A DNA stretch of 45,964 nt from DAORHV01 sp964448405 (GCA_964448405.1 CAYUVW010000012.1:1-45964), one strand, 5' to 3'; counted from the first letter of the stretch, positions 31,635 to 38,565 are shown. Translations and numbers: made by a program. The notes: generated by a model not told the origin, from the sequence alone.

Positions 31635-31892
31635 ATGTCCGATTCCATCGTCGACATCCGCGCCCGCATCGATACCCTCGATGCCGGCATTCTCCGTTTA
31701 CTGGCCGAACGCATGCGCGTTGTCGAGTCGCTCAAGCCGCTGAAGAAAGGCGATGTCGAGGACACTGCGCGCGAAACCGAAGTGCGTGAACGCTGGGTGA
31801 ATGAGGCCACGAAATTCGGTCTCTCACCCGAATTTGCCACTGCCATGCTCTCCATTATTTTCGCCGAGTCCAAACGGATTCAACGTTCATGA
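31635..31892 (+). CDS. aroQ: AroQ-type chorismate mutase
   Basis: Converts chorismate to prephenate. 85 aa from ATG 31635, the size of a stand-alone AroQ helical monomer that dimerises. Helix 1 begins SDSIVDIRARIDTLDAGILR LLAERM (catalytic Arg in the first helix, Arg/Lys pairs later), then a Lys-rich loop (ESLKPLKKGDVED), RETEVRERWV and a C-terminal helix SIIFAESKRIQ, typical of the family. In many bacteria this domain is fused to PheA or TyrA; here it is free. The 28-base gap after aroC is the largest inside the operon. It overlaps tyrA by 4 bases (ATGA). Confidence 0.9.
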   Translation: MSDSIVDIRARIDTLDAGILRLLAERMRVVESLKPLKKGDVEDTARETEVRERWVNEATKFGLSPEFATAMLSIIFAESKRIQRS

Positions 31893-32737
31893 AAATCTCC
31901 TCCGCCATGACCATCGGCATTATTGGCGGTGTCGGAAAAACCGGCGCCCAATTCGCCCGATTGTTTCGTGCGCAGGGGTTCACGGTGCGTGTCACCGGTA
32001 AGGCGGACAAACAGAAGAATGCCGCACTCATCCGTGACTGCGACGTGGTGGTGTTTGCCGTTCCGCTCGAGCACGCCGCCAAGGTCATCGCCAAAGAAGT
32101 GAAAGCGGCCCTGCGCAATGATCAGCTCATTTTGGACGTGAGTTCGCTGAAGGCCGACACCGTGGATGCCATGCTCGGCGCCAAAGGGGAGGTCATCGGC
32201 ATGCATCCGCTGTTCAGCCCGACCACCGACCCCAAGGGGCAGACCGTCATCCTGTGCCCAGCACGCTGCAAGCCCGACACGCTCCGTTCGCTGAAATCAG
32301 TCTTGAAGCACGCAGGGCTGAAGACCATCGAGATGACTCCCAAGGCGCACGACGATCAGATGGCCGTCATCCAGGCGATCCCGCATCTCAAGAGCCTGCT
32401 CATGGGCGAGCTGCTGCAATCGCTGAATGTGGATCTCCATGCCGTTTCCAAGACGTGCACACCCACATACGAACTGGAGTTCAACGTCATCGGCCGTTTC
32501 TTGGACGACGAACCCGAGCTCTACATGCCCATCATCTTCCGCAATCCGGCTGCCCCAGCTATCCTCCGCCGGCTCAAGCGTCTGCTGGACGGGTACATCC
32601 GCATTGCCGATCGTCGAAATTTGCCTGCGGCTTCGCGTCGCTACCGTCGTCTGAAAAGACATTTCGCTCCGTTCGCCAAGCGCGCCCGCAGTCACAGCGA
32701 AGCCTGTATTGCCACCCTCTCCAAGCTCTCCCGATGA
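31889..32737 (+). CDS. tyrA: Prephenate dehydrogenase
   Basis: NAD(P)-dependent oxidative decarboxylation of prephenate to 4-hydroxyphenylpyruvate for Tyr. 282 aa. Rossmann motif TIGIIGGVGKTGAQFARLF (8-26), DVVVFAVPLE, ILDVSSLKAD, GMHPLFSPT (the substrate-site His motif) and AHDDQMAVIQAIPH (catalytic His region). The C-terminus is basic (SRRYRRLKRHF), and no ACT domain follows. Starts ATG 31889 overlapping chorismate mutase by 4 bases and ends overlapping pheA by 4 bases. Confidence 0.94.
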   Translation: MKISSAMTIGIIGGVGKTGAQFARLFRAQGFTVRVTGKADKQKNAALIRDCDVVVFAVPLEHAAKVIAKEVKAALRNDQLILDVSSLKADTVDAMLGAKGEVIGMHPLFSPTTDPKGQTVILCPARCKPDTLRSLKSVLKHAGLKTIEMTPKAHDDQMAVIQAIPHLKSLLMGELLQSLNVDLHAVSKTCTPTYELEFNVIGRFLDDEPELYMPIIFRNPAAPAILRRLKRLLDGYIRIADRRNLPAASRRYRRLKRHFAPFAKRARSHSEACIATLSKLSR

Positions 32738-33528
32738 TCATCTACACCCTCGGACCCGCCGGCACGTTCTCGCACGAAGCGGTGCAACAGATTTTCCCCG
32801 ATGCCGACGTACGCTTCGAGCCGAACTTCGATGCCGTGTTCGCCGCGCTGAGCAAGCACCCCGAAGCGGTTGGTGTGGTACCCATCGAGAACAGCCTGCA
32901 CGGATCGGTCGACGAAATCTTGGATCTGCTGCGCGAAAGCGAGGTGAAAATCTGGCGCATGCACGAGGTTGCCATTCGTCATTCCTTCGGTGCCAAGAAT
33001 CCCAAGGCAGTCACCAAAATCGCTTCTCACAGCCAGGCGCTGCGCCAGTGCCGAAAGTGGTTGCGCGAGCAGTACCCCAACGCCGAACACTTGCCCACCA
33101 CCAGCACCGCCGCCGCGGTGAAGCTGGCCGGCTCAGACGACTCTGTCGGCGCCATTGGATCGGAGAAGCTCATCCGCACGTCCAATTTGAAGCTGGTCGA
33201 TACCGACATCGAGGGTGATGCCAACACCACGCGCTTCGCCATCGTGTCAGTGAACGATCCGTTCCCGGGTTCCATGCGCACGCGCATGAGCATCGGCTTG
33301 CACCCGCATCCACACGAAGATCGCCCTGGCTTCCTGCATATGCTGCTGACACCGTTCAAGGTCTACGACTTGAACATGAGCCGCATCGAGAACCGTCCGA
33401 CCGGCAAGAAGCTGGGCGACTACAACTTCTTCATCGACTTCGTCGGCAGTCCCGATGATCCTCGCACGCAGAAGGCACTCGAAGACCTCGCGAAGCTGGC
33501 GGAGATTCAAATTCTGGGAGTCTGGTAA
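32734..33528 (+). CDS. pheA: Prephenate dehydratase
   Basis: Converts prephenate to phenylpyruvate for Phe. 264 aa from ATG 32734. Catalytic domain: IYTLGPAGTFSHEA, VGVVPIENSLHGSV, SHSQALRQC and PTTSTAAAV (T-R-F/T-S-T motif region) with GDANTTRFAI. The C-terminal ACT domain (about 175-260) contains RPGFLHMLLTPF and SRIENRPTGKKLGDYNFFIDF, the Phe-binding GALV/ESRP region, so allosteric inhibition by Phe is likely in addition to the Phe leader. It is the last operon gene. No terminator follows directly: the Cys leader promoter begins 9 bases after the stop, so read-through would meet the Cys attenuator. Confidence 0.96.
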   Translation: MIIYTLGPAGTFSHEAVQQIFPDADVRFEPNFDAVFAALSKHPEAVGVVPIENSLHGSVDEILDLLRESEVKIWRMHEVAIRHSFGAKNPKAVTKIASHSQALRQCRKWLREQYPNAEHLPTTSTAAAVKLAGSDDSVGAIGSEKLIRTSNLKLVDTDIEGDANTTRFAIVSVNDPFPGSMRTRMSIGLHPHPHEDRPGFLHMLLTPFKVYDLNMSRIENRPTGKKLGDYNFFIDFVGSPDDPRTQKALEDLAKLAEIQILGVW

Positions 33529-33536
33529 CCAAATTG

Positions 33537-33564
33537 TTGACGTGCCGATGGGGTTTGTTAGCAT
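33537..33564 (+). promoter_or_regulatory. Promoter of the Cys-rich leader
   Basis: TTGACG (33537-33542), 16 bases, TAGCAT (33559-33564), then 7 bases to the ATG at 33572. Same geometry as the Phe and Met leader promoters. Confidence 0.65.
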
Positions 33565-33571
33565 GCACGCG

Positions 33572-33643
33572 ATGAGTTTGTCCTACGCCGCCACCTGCTT
33601 TGCCTGCTGCACCTGCGTGCAGTTGGAAGGCGTGCGTGCGTAA
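33572..33643 (+). CDS. Cys-rich leader peptide (attenuator sensor)
   Basis: A 23-codon ORF, MSLSYAAT-CFACCTC-VQLEGVRA, with four TGC codons in seven positions (33596-33616). It starts 7 bases after a -10 box, so the message is probably leaderless. The Cys codons overlap the first of three alternative RNA stems, and the stop codon lies just past the second. This mirrors leaderless poly-Cys short ORFs described as cysteine-responsive attenuators in mycobacteria. Uncharged tRNA-Cys would stall ribosomes on these codons. The downstream gene (33802) is unknown and has no cysteine, so why it should answer to Cys supply is not clear. Confidence 0.75.
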   Translation: MSLSYAATCFACCTCVQLEGVRA

Positions 33644-33691
33644 ACGAGTGAACTACGCAGTCCGTCTTCCGACATCGGAGGACTTCTTTTT
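33607..33691 (+). terminator. Cys attenuator: 1:2 hairpin, antiterminator and terminator
   Basis: Stem 1:2 is CTGCAC-CTGC-GTGCAG (33607-33622) over the Cys codons. Antiterminator 2:3 is GGAAGGCG (33625-33632) with CGTCTTCC (33663-33670), 8 bp with one G-U. Terminator 3:4 is GTCTTCCG-ACAT-CGGAGGAC (33664-33683), 8 bp with one U-G, followed by TTCTTTTT. Region 3 is shared, so the last two exclude each other. A ribosome stalled at the third or fourth Cys codon would free region 2; one at the stop codon (33641) would cover it. Confidence 0.8.
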
Positions 33692-33735
33692 GATTCATGC
33701 TTCTCACCTTCCAGCATCGGCGTTCATGTAGTGCG

Positions 33736-33766
33736 GAGAGCGCGTGAGCATTCGCTCACGTCTCTC
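33736..33766 (+). repeat. Second strong hairpin upstream of the 123-aa gene
   Basis: GAGAG-CG-CGTGAGC (33736-33749), loop ATTC, GCTCACG-T-CTCTC (33754-33766): a 7-bp core plus 5 outer pairs. TTTTT follows after 8 bases, so it is either a weak second terminator or a stabilising 5' structure. It ends 35 bases before the start codon at 33802. Confidence 0.6.
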
Positions 33767-33801
33767 CCAGCGGTTTTTACTTCCCCTTTCTTTTCACTCC
33801 C

Positions 33802-34173
33802 ATGAACGCCACTCTCTCTGCCCCCGAAGTCGACACCGAAGTACAGACCGACCCCGCCGTCGATGCGGCAGTCGCTTCCGCCCACACCGGCTGGAACGGC
33901 ATCGCACTGGCCGACTTCGCCCACGCCCTCACCAGCCGTGCGCTCACAGTCACCGTCATCGACCGCAAGATCCGTACCGGCGTGGTGCTGGACGAAACCG
34001 TCCGGCAAGTTTTCGATTTACTGCGCGGCCTGAGCGTTCGAACCGTGCGGCATTACCCGAGTTCGGGCGGCGTCGAGGCGCCGCAACTCACGTCCGACCA
34101 GCATATCGGCATCGTCCAGGGTATCGGCGAATTGCGCGCCGCCATGGCCGAGCGCGGCTTGAACGTGGCCTGA
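33802..34173 (+). CDS. Hypothetical 123-aa protein under the Cys attenuator
   Basis: I do not recognise this protein. The first 30 residues are acidic and Ala/Thr-rich. The rest looks alpha/beta: ALADFAHALTSRALTVTVIDRKIRTG, VLDETVRQVFDLLRGLSVRTVRHY, then IGIVQGIGELRAAMAERGLNVA, with no cysteine, no membrane segment and no signal peptide. It is a single-gene transcription unit: a promoter, Cys-rich leader, terminator/antiterminator and a second hairpin precede it, and a strong terminator follows 11 bases after its stop. The start ATG 33802 follows a C/T-rich stretch without a Shine-Dalgarno sequence. A long shadow frame on the other strand makes the reading less certain than its neighbours, but the flanking signals support it. 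Confidence 0.62.
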   Translation: MNATLSAPEVDTEVQTDPAVDAAVASAHTGWNGIALADFAHALTSRALTVTVIDRKIRTGVVLDETVRQVFDLLRGLSVRTVRHYPSSGGVEAPQLTSDQHIGIVQGIGELRAAMAERGLNVA

Positions 34174-34184
34174 TTTCCGCACTC

Positions 34185-34215
34185 CAAGGCCTCGCGCGGT
34201 GCGGGGCCTTGTTTT
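34185..34215 (+). terminator. Terminator after the 123-aa gene
   Basis: CAAGGCC-TCGC (34185-34195) pairs with GCGG-GGCCTTG (34201-34211), 11 bp including one T-G, followed by TTTT-CGA-TTTT. Confidence 0.88.
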
Positions 34216-34255
34216 CGATTTTCCCGTGCCCGCGCATGCAGTACGATGCCCACAC

Positions 34256-35431
34256 ATGGCCAAAACGCATCCGTTCACCAGATTGCCCGCACCCAAACCC
34301 GATCCCATTTTCGCGGTGGCTGCCGCAGCCATCGCCGCTGGCCCGACTGCAATCAACGGGACCATCGGCGTGGTCATGGATGAAGAAGGGAAGACGCTCT
34401 TATTCCCGAGTGTCGCCAAAGCGCTGAAGGACATCGGCGGAAACATCACCAAGTACAGCTATTCCTATCCGCCGCTGGCTGGCTTGCCGGAATTTCGTAG
34501 CGCGGTCACCAGGCTCATTCTTGGGAAGCGCGCCGACCGCGTGACTGCGTTTGCAACTACCGGCGGCACCGGTGCGGTCACCATCAACCTGCGCCTCATC
34601 AAACTGCTGCAGCCCAATGGGAAAATCATTCTGCCGCTGCCGGCATGGGGCAATCATCCGCCGGTGTGCCGCGCAGCCGGGCTTACCATCGTGGAAGTGC
34701 CGTACCTCACCGACGACCACCGTCCGCAGATCGGGGACTTGCTGAAAGCGATCGACTCCATGAATGAGCCGTTCTCCATCCTGCTCCAAGTCGGCTGCCA
34801 CAACCCCACCGGCCTCGACCTGACGGCCGAGCAGTGGAAGGAGCTGGCTGCCGCACTAAAGAAAAAAGACTGCATCGCGTTGCTCGATTTTGCGTACCAA
34901 GGCTTCATCGGTGAGCCCGAAGACGACACCGCCGCCGTGCATCTGTTTGCCGACGCCGAAATTCCGCTGCTGGTCAGCTGGTCTGCATCCAAGAATCACT
35001 CCATCTACGGATTGCGTTGCGGCATGGCCATGGCGTTCGCACCCGACGCCGAAACCCAGAAGGCGCTCGAAGGTCACTACTCCACGTTGACTCGCGGCAT
35101 TCACTCGGCCGCGTCCACGTTCGGCCAGATGGTCGTGGCGCGCGTGCAGGAAGCCTACCAAGACGAGTGGTTGGCCGATTTGCGCCAGGCACGTGCGACC
35201 ATCGGTGCCAAGCGGCAGAACATGCTCAAACACTTGCCTGCGTCGTTTAAAAATTCTGTCGACGGCAACGGCATGTTCGCCATGCTGCCGCTGACAGGGG
35301 AGCAGGTCGACGAGCTGCAGCTGAAGCACAACGTGTTCCTCACCCGCGACGGTCGGATCAATATTGCCGGAATCCCCATGAAACGCATCGAGGAGTTGTG
35401 TCAGAAGATTGCGAACGTAAGCGCCGCATAA
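34256..35431 (+). CDS. AspC/TyrB-like aminotransferase (aromatic/aspartate)
   Basis: PLP-dependent class I-alpha aminotransferase, 391 aa from ATG 34256. GVVMDEEGKTLLFPSVAKA (38-56) matches the AspC/TyrB N-terminal block; CHNPTGLDLTAEQW (181-194), LLDFAYQGF (209-217, with D211 and Y214 for the cofactor) and SWSASKNHSIYGLRCG with the Schiff-base lysine K246. Members act on aspartate or on Phe/Tyr. The position right after the Phe/Tyr operon suggests it makes Phe and Tyr from phenylpyruvate and hydroxyphenylpyruvate; it may also serve aspartate. A TACGAT box ends 8 bases before the start. The preceding gene has its own terminator, so this gene is separately transcribed. The Met leader promoter begins 20 bases after its stop. 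Confidence 0.92.
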   Translation: MAKTHPFTRLPAPKPDPIFAVAAAAIAAGPTAINGTIGVVMDEEGKTLLFPSVAKALKDIGGNITKYSYSYPPLAGLPEFRSAVTRLILGKRADRVTAFATTGGTGAVTINLRLIKLLQPNGKIILPLPAWGNHPPVCRAAGLTIVEVPYLTDDHRPQIGDLLKAIDSMNEPFSILLQVGCHNPTGLDLTAEQWKELAAALKKKDCIALLDFAYQGFIGEPEDDTAAVHLFADAEIPLLVSWSASKNHSIYGLRCGMAMAFAPDAETQKALEGHYSTLTRGIHSAASTFGQMVVARVQEAYQDEWLADLRQARATIGAKRQNMLKHLPASFKNSVDGNGMFAMLPLTGEQVDELQLKHNVFLTRDGRINIAGIPMKRIEELCQKIANVSAA

Positions 35432-35450
35432 AGGTGCTCTGAGCAGAATA

Positions 35451-35478
35451 TTGACAGAGAGGACAAACACGGTAGAGT
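35451..35478 (+). promoter_or_regulatory. Promoter of the Met-rich leader
   Basis: TTGACA (35451-35456), 16 bases, TAGAGT (35473-35478), then 7 bases to GTG at 35486. Confidence 0.75.
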
Positions 35479-35485
35479 CGTACTC

Positions 35486-35569
35486 GTGTCCAACGCTTCT
35501 CCGCTTTCCGGCTTCATGATGATGTCGATGCAGATGCGTCGCGCGGGGACAGAGGTCGTCATGAGCTAG
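35486..35569 (+). CDS. Met-rich leader peptide (attenuator sensor)
   Basis: A 27-codon ORF with GTG start: SNASPLSG, then FMMMSMQM, then RRAGTEVVMS and TAG. Five Met codons fall in seven positions (35516-35536), with one more near the end. The start lies 7 bases after a -10 box. A terminator follows, and the next genes are a methionine S-methyltransferase-like and a homocysteine S-methyltransferase gene, so sensing Met-tRNA supply is plausible. Met leader peptides are uncommon: known Met control usually uses SAM riboswitches, T-boxes or repressors. An ATG start inside the Met run would make a shorter peptide, but the promoter spacing favours GTG 35486. Confidence 0.72.
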   Translation: MSNASPLSGFMMMSMQMRRAGTEVVMS

Positions 35570-35620
35570 TCAGTACGCTCATTACCGCCCGCCTCGCGCC
35601 GCAGCCGAGGTTCCTTTTTT
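35540..35620 (+). terminator. Met attenuator: alternative pairings and terminator
   Basis: Terminator CCTCG (35592-35596), 9-base loop, CGAGG (35606-35610), TTCCTTTTTT (35611-35620). Alternative: CGCG-CGGG (35540-35547) with CCCG-cct-CGCG (35588-35598), 8 bp around a 3-base bulge, which would occupy the terminator's left arm. ATGAGC (35561-35566) with GCTCAT (35577-35582) forms a stem at the leader stop codon. The first alternative lies only 4 bases after the last Met codon of the run, so the exact switching scheme is unclear. Confidence 0.65.
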
Positions 35621-35642
35621 GCAACCATCTTCCCACTCACCA

Positions 35643-36542
35643 ATGAAGCCCCCTGAATTCCAGCACCCACTCGACATCCGTGACATTCTCCCGGCCGATT
35701 ACGACGGCGATACCGTCATCGATTGCCCGCCGTGGGCGTTCAAGCCCGACGAATGGACGCGCGCATTGCTGCGCGGTGTAGCCAAGCTCGACCTGCGCGA
35801 TGCGGTGGTTGCCGAGGCCGGCGTGGGTCCGGGCACCAACCAGGTCTACGTGAACAGAGTTCAGAAACCTAGCATTTCTTTCGGCTCGGACTTGGACGGC
35901 CGTTTGCCCAAGGTGGCCGCCGGCAACGTCTTGCGTGCTGCGGGATCGGACGCCGCCGAACGCTTTACTCCCGTTCATGGCAACCAAAGTCTCCTCAGCT
36001 GGATCGTCCGCCAGCGACTGGACGTCGTATTGGCCTGCATCCCGCAAGTGCCCGCCGACCATCACGATGAACGGACGCTTGCCCAGGTGCGCGCGTTTGC
36101 GGCCAAAGTGAATGGCAACGGAACCGATGTGCAGACCGACGCCATTTCACACTACTACGATCCTGAAACGTATCCTTCGGATTTGAATGTATTTGGACTT
36201 GGTTTGAATGATCATTTGCTTCAGCAGGCGCGCGGCGTTCTGCGAGCCAAGGGCAAGGCAATCCTGAACCTGGGCGGACGCCCCGGTCGTCCCACGCTGG
36301 AGGCCATGTTCCGAAAAAACGGCTTTACCCCCACGCTGCTGCACAGCGAGCTGATTCAGCAACACCCTGGTACCGACCTGGAGCCGTTGGCCACGCTGGA
36401 GCAAAAGACAGATCACGCGTTCGAGTTTTTCGCCGATGCGGAAGGCAAGCGTCAGATTTCGGCGGCAGAAGCAGAAGCTTTGCGTCGCAGCGGGGTTCCC
36501 GTCTACCACAACATCTACGTGTTCTCCGGCGAAGTCGCGTAA
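35643..36542 (+). CDS. Methionine S-methyltransferase-like protein (N-terminal MMT domain / MmtN type)
   Basis: 299 aa. Probably transfers a methyl group from SAM to methionine to give S-methylmethionine (SMM). From memory of the plant MMT sequence, the order of motifs agrees throughout: CPPWAFKPDEWTRAL (28-42), a SAM-fold block VVAEAGVGPGTNQVYV (55-70), LACIPQVP (130-137, compare GCIPQI), FGLGLNDHLLQQARGVL (184-200), LNLGGRPGRP (209-218), TDLEPLATLEQKTDHAFEFF (244-263) and a C-terminal SGVPVYHNIYVFSG. The glycine-rich SAM loop is atypical (AGVGPGT). Plant MMT has a C-terminal aminotransferase-like domain that is absent here; bacterial MmtN is also a short form. It sits behind a Met-rich leader and directly ahead of homocysteine S-methyltransferase. 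Confidence 0.75.
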   Translation: MKPPEFQHPLDIRDILPADYDGDTVIDCPPWAFKPDEWTRALLRGVAKLDLRDAVVAEAGVGPGTNQVYVNRVQKPSISFGSDLDGRLPKVAAGNVLRAAGSDAAERFTPVHGNQSLLSWIVRQRLDVVLACIPQVPADHHDERTLAQVRAFAAKVNGNGTDVQTDAISHYYDPETYPSDLNVFGLGLNDHLLQQARGVLRAKGKAILNLGGRPGRPTLEAMFRKNGFTPTLLHSELIQQHPGTDLEPLATLEQKTDHAFEFFADAEGKRQISAAEAEALRRSGVPVYHNIYVFSGEVA

Positions 36543-36566
36543 ACTGGTTCCATTCCCTCCGCACTC

Positions 36567-37472
36567 ATGACCCGTTTCGATGCGTTCAACAAGCGTTTAC
36601 AAGCCAAGGAGAAATTGCTCCTGTCCGGCGCATTCGGTACCGAGCTCACTCGCCGCGGTGTCGTCACCGATCTGCCGCTGTGGTCGGCTCCGGCCAACAT
36701 GGAAAGCCCCGATGTCGTGCGTGCCATTCACTTGGACTATTTGGCTTGCGGAGTCGATCTGATTTCCACCAACACCTTTCGCACCAACCGCCGCACGCTG
36801 GAGAAGGTTGGCAAAGGCGCCGCCGAAGCCCGCGCTTGGACCGCTGCCGCCTGCACACTTGCGGCCGAAGCTCGTAAGCAGAGCGGACGCGACGCGGTCG
36901 TTATCGGTGGATCCATGGCGTCGCTGGAGGACTGCTACCAGCCCGACATCGTGCCGCCGGATTCCGAATTGTTGCCCGAACATGCCGAACATGCCAAAAA
37001 CCTGGCCGATGCCGGCGTAGATTTTCTGTTCATCGAAACCATCAACTGCATCCGCGAAGCCGTCGCTTGCATGAAGGGCGCCACTGCCACCGGTCTGCCG
37101 GTCATTCTGAGTTTCGTGTGCAACAGGAAGGGGGACTTGCTCTCCGGAGAAACCGTGGAGGCAGCCGTGGATGCCGTACTGCCATTCAAGCCGGTCGCAT
37201 TGTTCACCAACTGCGCTCCGCCGGACGTCATTCATGCATCCGTGCTGCGTTTGCTCAAGAAAACATCGCTGCCGGTTGGTGTGTATGCCAACGGCGACGG
37301 TGGACCGGAGGACAAGGCAGGTTGGGCGTTTCAAGGTAAAGATCTTTCCGACTCGTACGCCGACTACGGCGCCAAGTGGTGGGAAGCCGGTGCCACGGTG
37401 GTCGGCGCATGTTGCGGCAGCAATCCGGAGTACATCAAAAAACTCGATGCTGTTCGCAAGCGCTTGGCCTGA
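36567..37472 (+). CDS. mmuM: Homocysteine S-methyltransferase
   Basis: Zn-dependent transfer of a methyl group to homocysteine, making methionine; MmuM-type enzymes use S-methylmethionine as donor. 301 aa, normal for the stand-alone form. LLSGAFGTELTRRG (18-31), STNTFRTN (67-74), IGGSMASLEDCYQP (113-126), LFIETIN (154-160) and the three zinc cysteines C216 (FTNCAPP) and C282-C283 (GACCGSNPEYI). It starts 24 bases after the S-methyltransferase-like gene. Together the two would run SAM + Met to SMM, then SMM + Hcy to 2 Met. It lacks cobalamin or folate domains, so it is not MetH. The ribE gene follows 20 bases later. Confidence 0.93.
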   Translation: MTRFDAFNKRLQAKEKLLLSGAFGTELTRRGVVTDLPLWSAPANMESPDVVRAIHLDYLACGVDLISTNTFRTNRRTLEKVGKGAAEARAWTAAACTLAAEARKQSGRDAVVIGGSMASLEDCYQPDIVPPDSELLPEHAEHAKNLADAGVDFLFIETINCIREAVACMKGATATGLPVILSFVCNRKGDLLSGETVEAAVDAVLPFKPVALFTNCAPPDVIHASVLRLLKKTSLPVGVYANGDGGPEDKAGWAFQGKDLSDSYADYGAKWWEAGATVVGACCGSNPEYIKKLDAVRKRLA

Positions 37473-37492
37473 TTCGCGCCTATACTGCAGTC

Positions 37493-38077
37493 ATGTTTAC
37501 CGGAATCGTCGAGGCAACGGCCCCCATTCTCGAGCAACACGGCTCATCGTTGGTGTTGGGTCGCCCGCGCCAGTTCGACGACATCGCCATCGGCAGTTCC
37601 ATCGCCGTTGCAGGAGTGTGTTTGTCGGTCACGAAGTTCGACGATCGTTCCATGAGTTTCGATGTCATTCCGACCACATTGAAGAAAACCAAGCTCGGCA
37701 TGCTGAAGCCCGGCGATGCCGTGAATGTGGAGCGTGCCATGTCCGCCTCCGGTCGTTTCGACGGACACGTCGTGCAAGGACACTGTGACGCCGTCAGCTT
37801 GGTGCGGTCCATCGAGGATCGCCAAGATGACACCGGTCATCATCGTGCCATTGTCATCGAACTGCCGGATACGTTGCGCTGGCTGGTGGTGCAGCACGGG
37901 TCCATTGCCATCGACGGCGTGTCGCTGACCGTTGCGCATGTCGACAACTTCTCCTTCGCCGTTTCGCTTATTCCGCACACCATAAAACACACCACGTTGC
38001 ATGCTCTGAAAAAGGGTGATCACGTGAATTTGGAAACCGATATTCTTGGAAAATACGCACTGCAGAAGACGGCGTAG
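37493..38077 (+). CDS. ribE: Riboflavin synthase, alpha subunit
   Basis: Dismutates two 6,7-dimethyl-8-ribityllumazine to riboflavin. 194 aa from ATG 37493, MFTGIVEA being the family's invariant start. Two similar barrel halves: GSSIAVAGVCLSVTKFD...DVIPTTLKKT in the first, and GSIAIDGVSLTVAHVD...LIPHTIKHTT in the second, each with the lumazine-site motif; GHVVQGHCD links them. A TATACT box ends 6 bases before the ATG. The stop overlaps a GTG that begins the ribH frame. No FMN riboswitch is apparent upstream. Confidence 0.97.
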   Translation: MFTGIVEATAPILEQHGSSLVLGRPRQFDDIAIGSSIAVAGVCLSVTKFDDRSMSFDVIPTTLKKTKLGMLKPGDAVNVERAMSASGRFDGHVVQGHCDAVSLVRSIEDRQDDTGHHRAIVIELPDTLRWLVVQHGSIAIDGVSLTVAHVDNFSFAVSLIPHTIKHTTLHALKKGDHVNLETDILGKYALQKTA

Positions 38078-38094
38078 TGCTACTCTCTCTTTCC

Positions 38095-38565
38095 ATGGCC
38101 GGAACAGTTTCTCTCTCCATCGGCACCGTGAATCCCAAGTGGAAGATTGCAATCGTGCGCTCCTCTTGGCACCCCGAATGTGTGGATTCCATGGCCCGCG
38201 AAGCCAAGGCCGAACTGCAAAAACAGGGCATTGCCGCCGAGAATATCGTGGAAGTGGAGGTTCCCGGTTCGTTTGAAATTCCCTTGGCCTGCAAGCGCGT
38301 GATCGAAAAGAAAAAAGTGGATGCAGTGCTTACGTTCGGCGTCATCGTGCAGGGCCAGACCCACCATGCGCGTCTCATTGCCGAGGAATCGGCCGCCGCA
38401 CTCATGCGCTTGTCGCTGGAAAAGAATCTGCCGATCGTGTTCGAGATCGTCTTCGTGGACGACATTGCGCACGCCAAGGCTCGATCGACGGGGCCCAACG
38501 GAAAAGGTCCTCACGCCGCGCAAACTGCGCTTACAACTCTTGCAAAGCTAAACGATTTGGGTTGA
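38095..38565 (+). CDS. ribH: 6,7-dimethyl-8-ribityllumazine synthase
   Basis: Joins the ribitylamino-uracil to dihydroxybutanone phosphate. 156 aa from ATG 38095. WKIAIVRSSWHPE begins the fold, VPGSFEIPLACKRV is the conserved substrate loop, and GVIVQGQTHHARLIAEE carries the catalytic His. The usual G-A-T-x-H pattern reads GQTHH. The frame also opens at GTG 38077, overlapping the ribE stop (TAGTG); that would add six residues and couple translation. I favour the ATG because homologues begin close to it. ribE and ribH are clearly one unit; ribD is not in the window. Confidence 0.95.
   Translation: MAGTVSLSIGTVNPKWKIAIVRSSWHPECVDSMAREAKAELQKQGIAAENIVEVEVPGSFEIPLACKRVIEKKKVDAVLTFGVIVQGQTHHARLIAEESAAALMRLSLEKNLPIVFEIVFVDDIAHAKARSTGPNGKGPHAAQTALTTLAKLNDLG

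Noticed and set aside
29203..31873. Two 400-codon minus-strand frames opposite aroD-aroE and aroC
   Set aside because: Shadow frames: the opposite strand has clear enzyme motifs throughout.
37473..37492. FMN riboswitch ahead of ribE
   Set aside because: The gap is 20 bases, far too short; the space before ribBA (40024-40070) is also too short.
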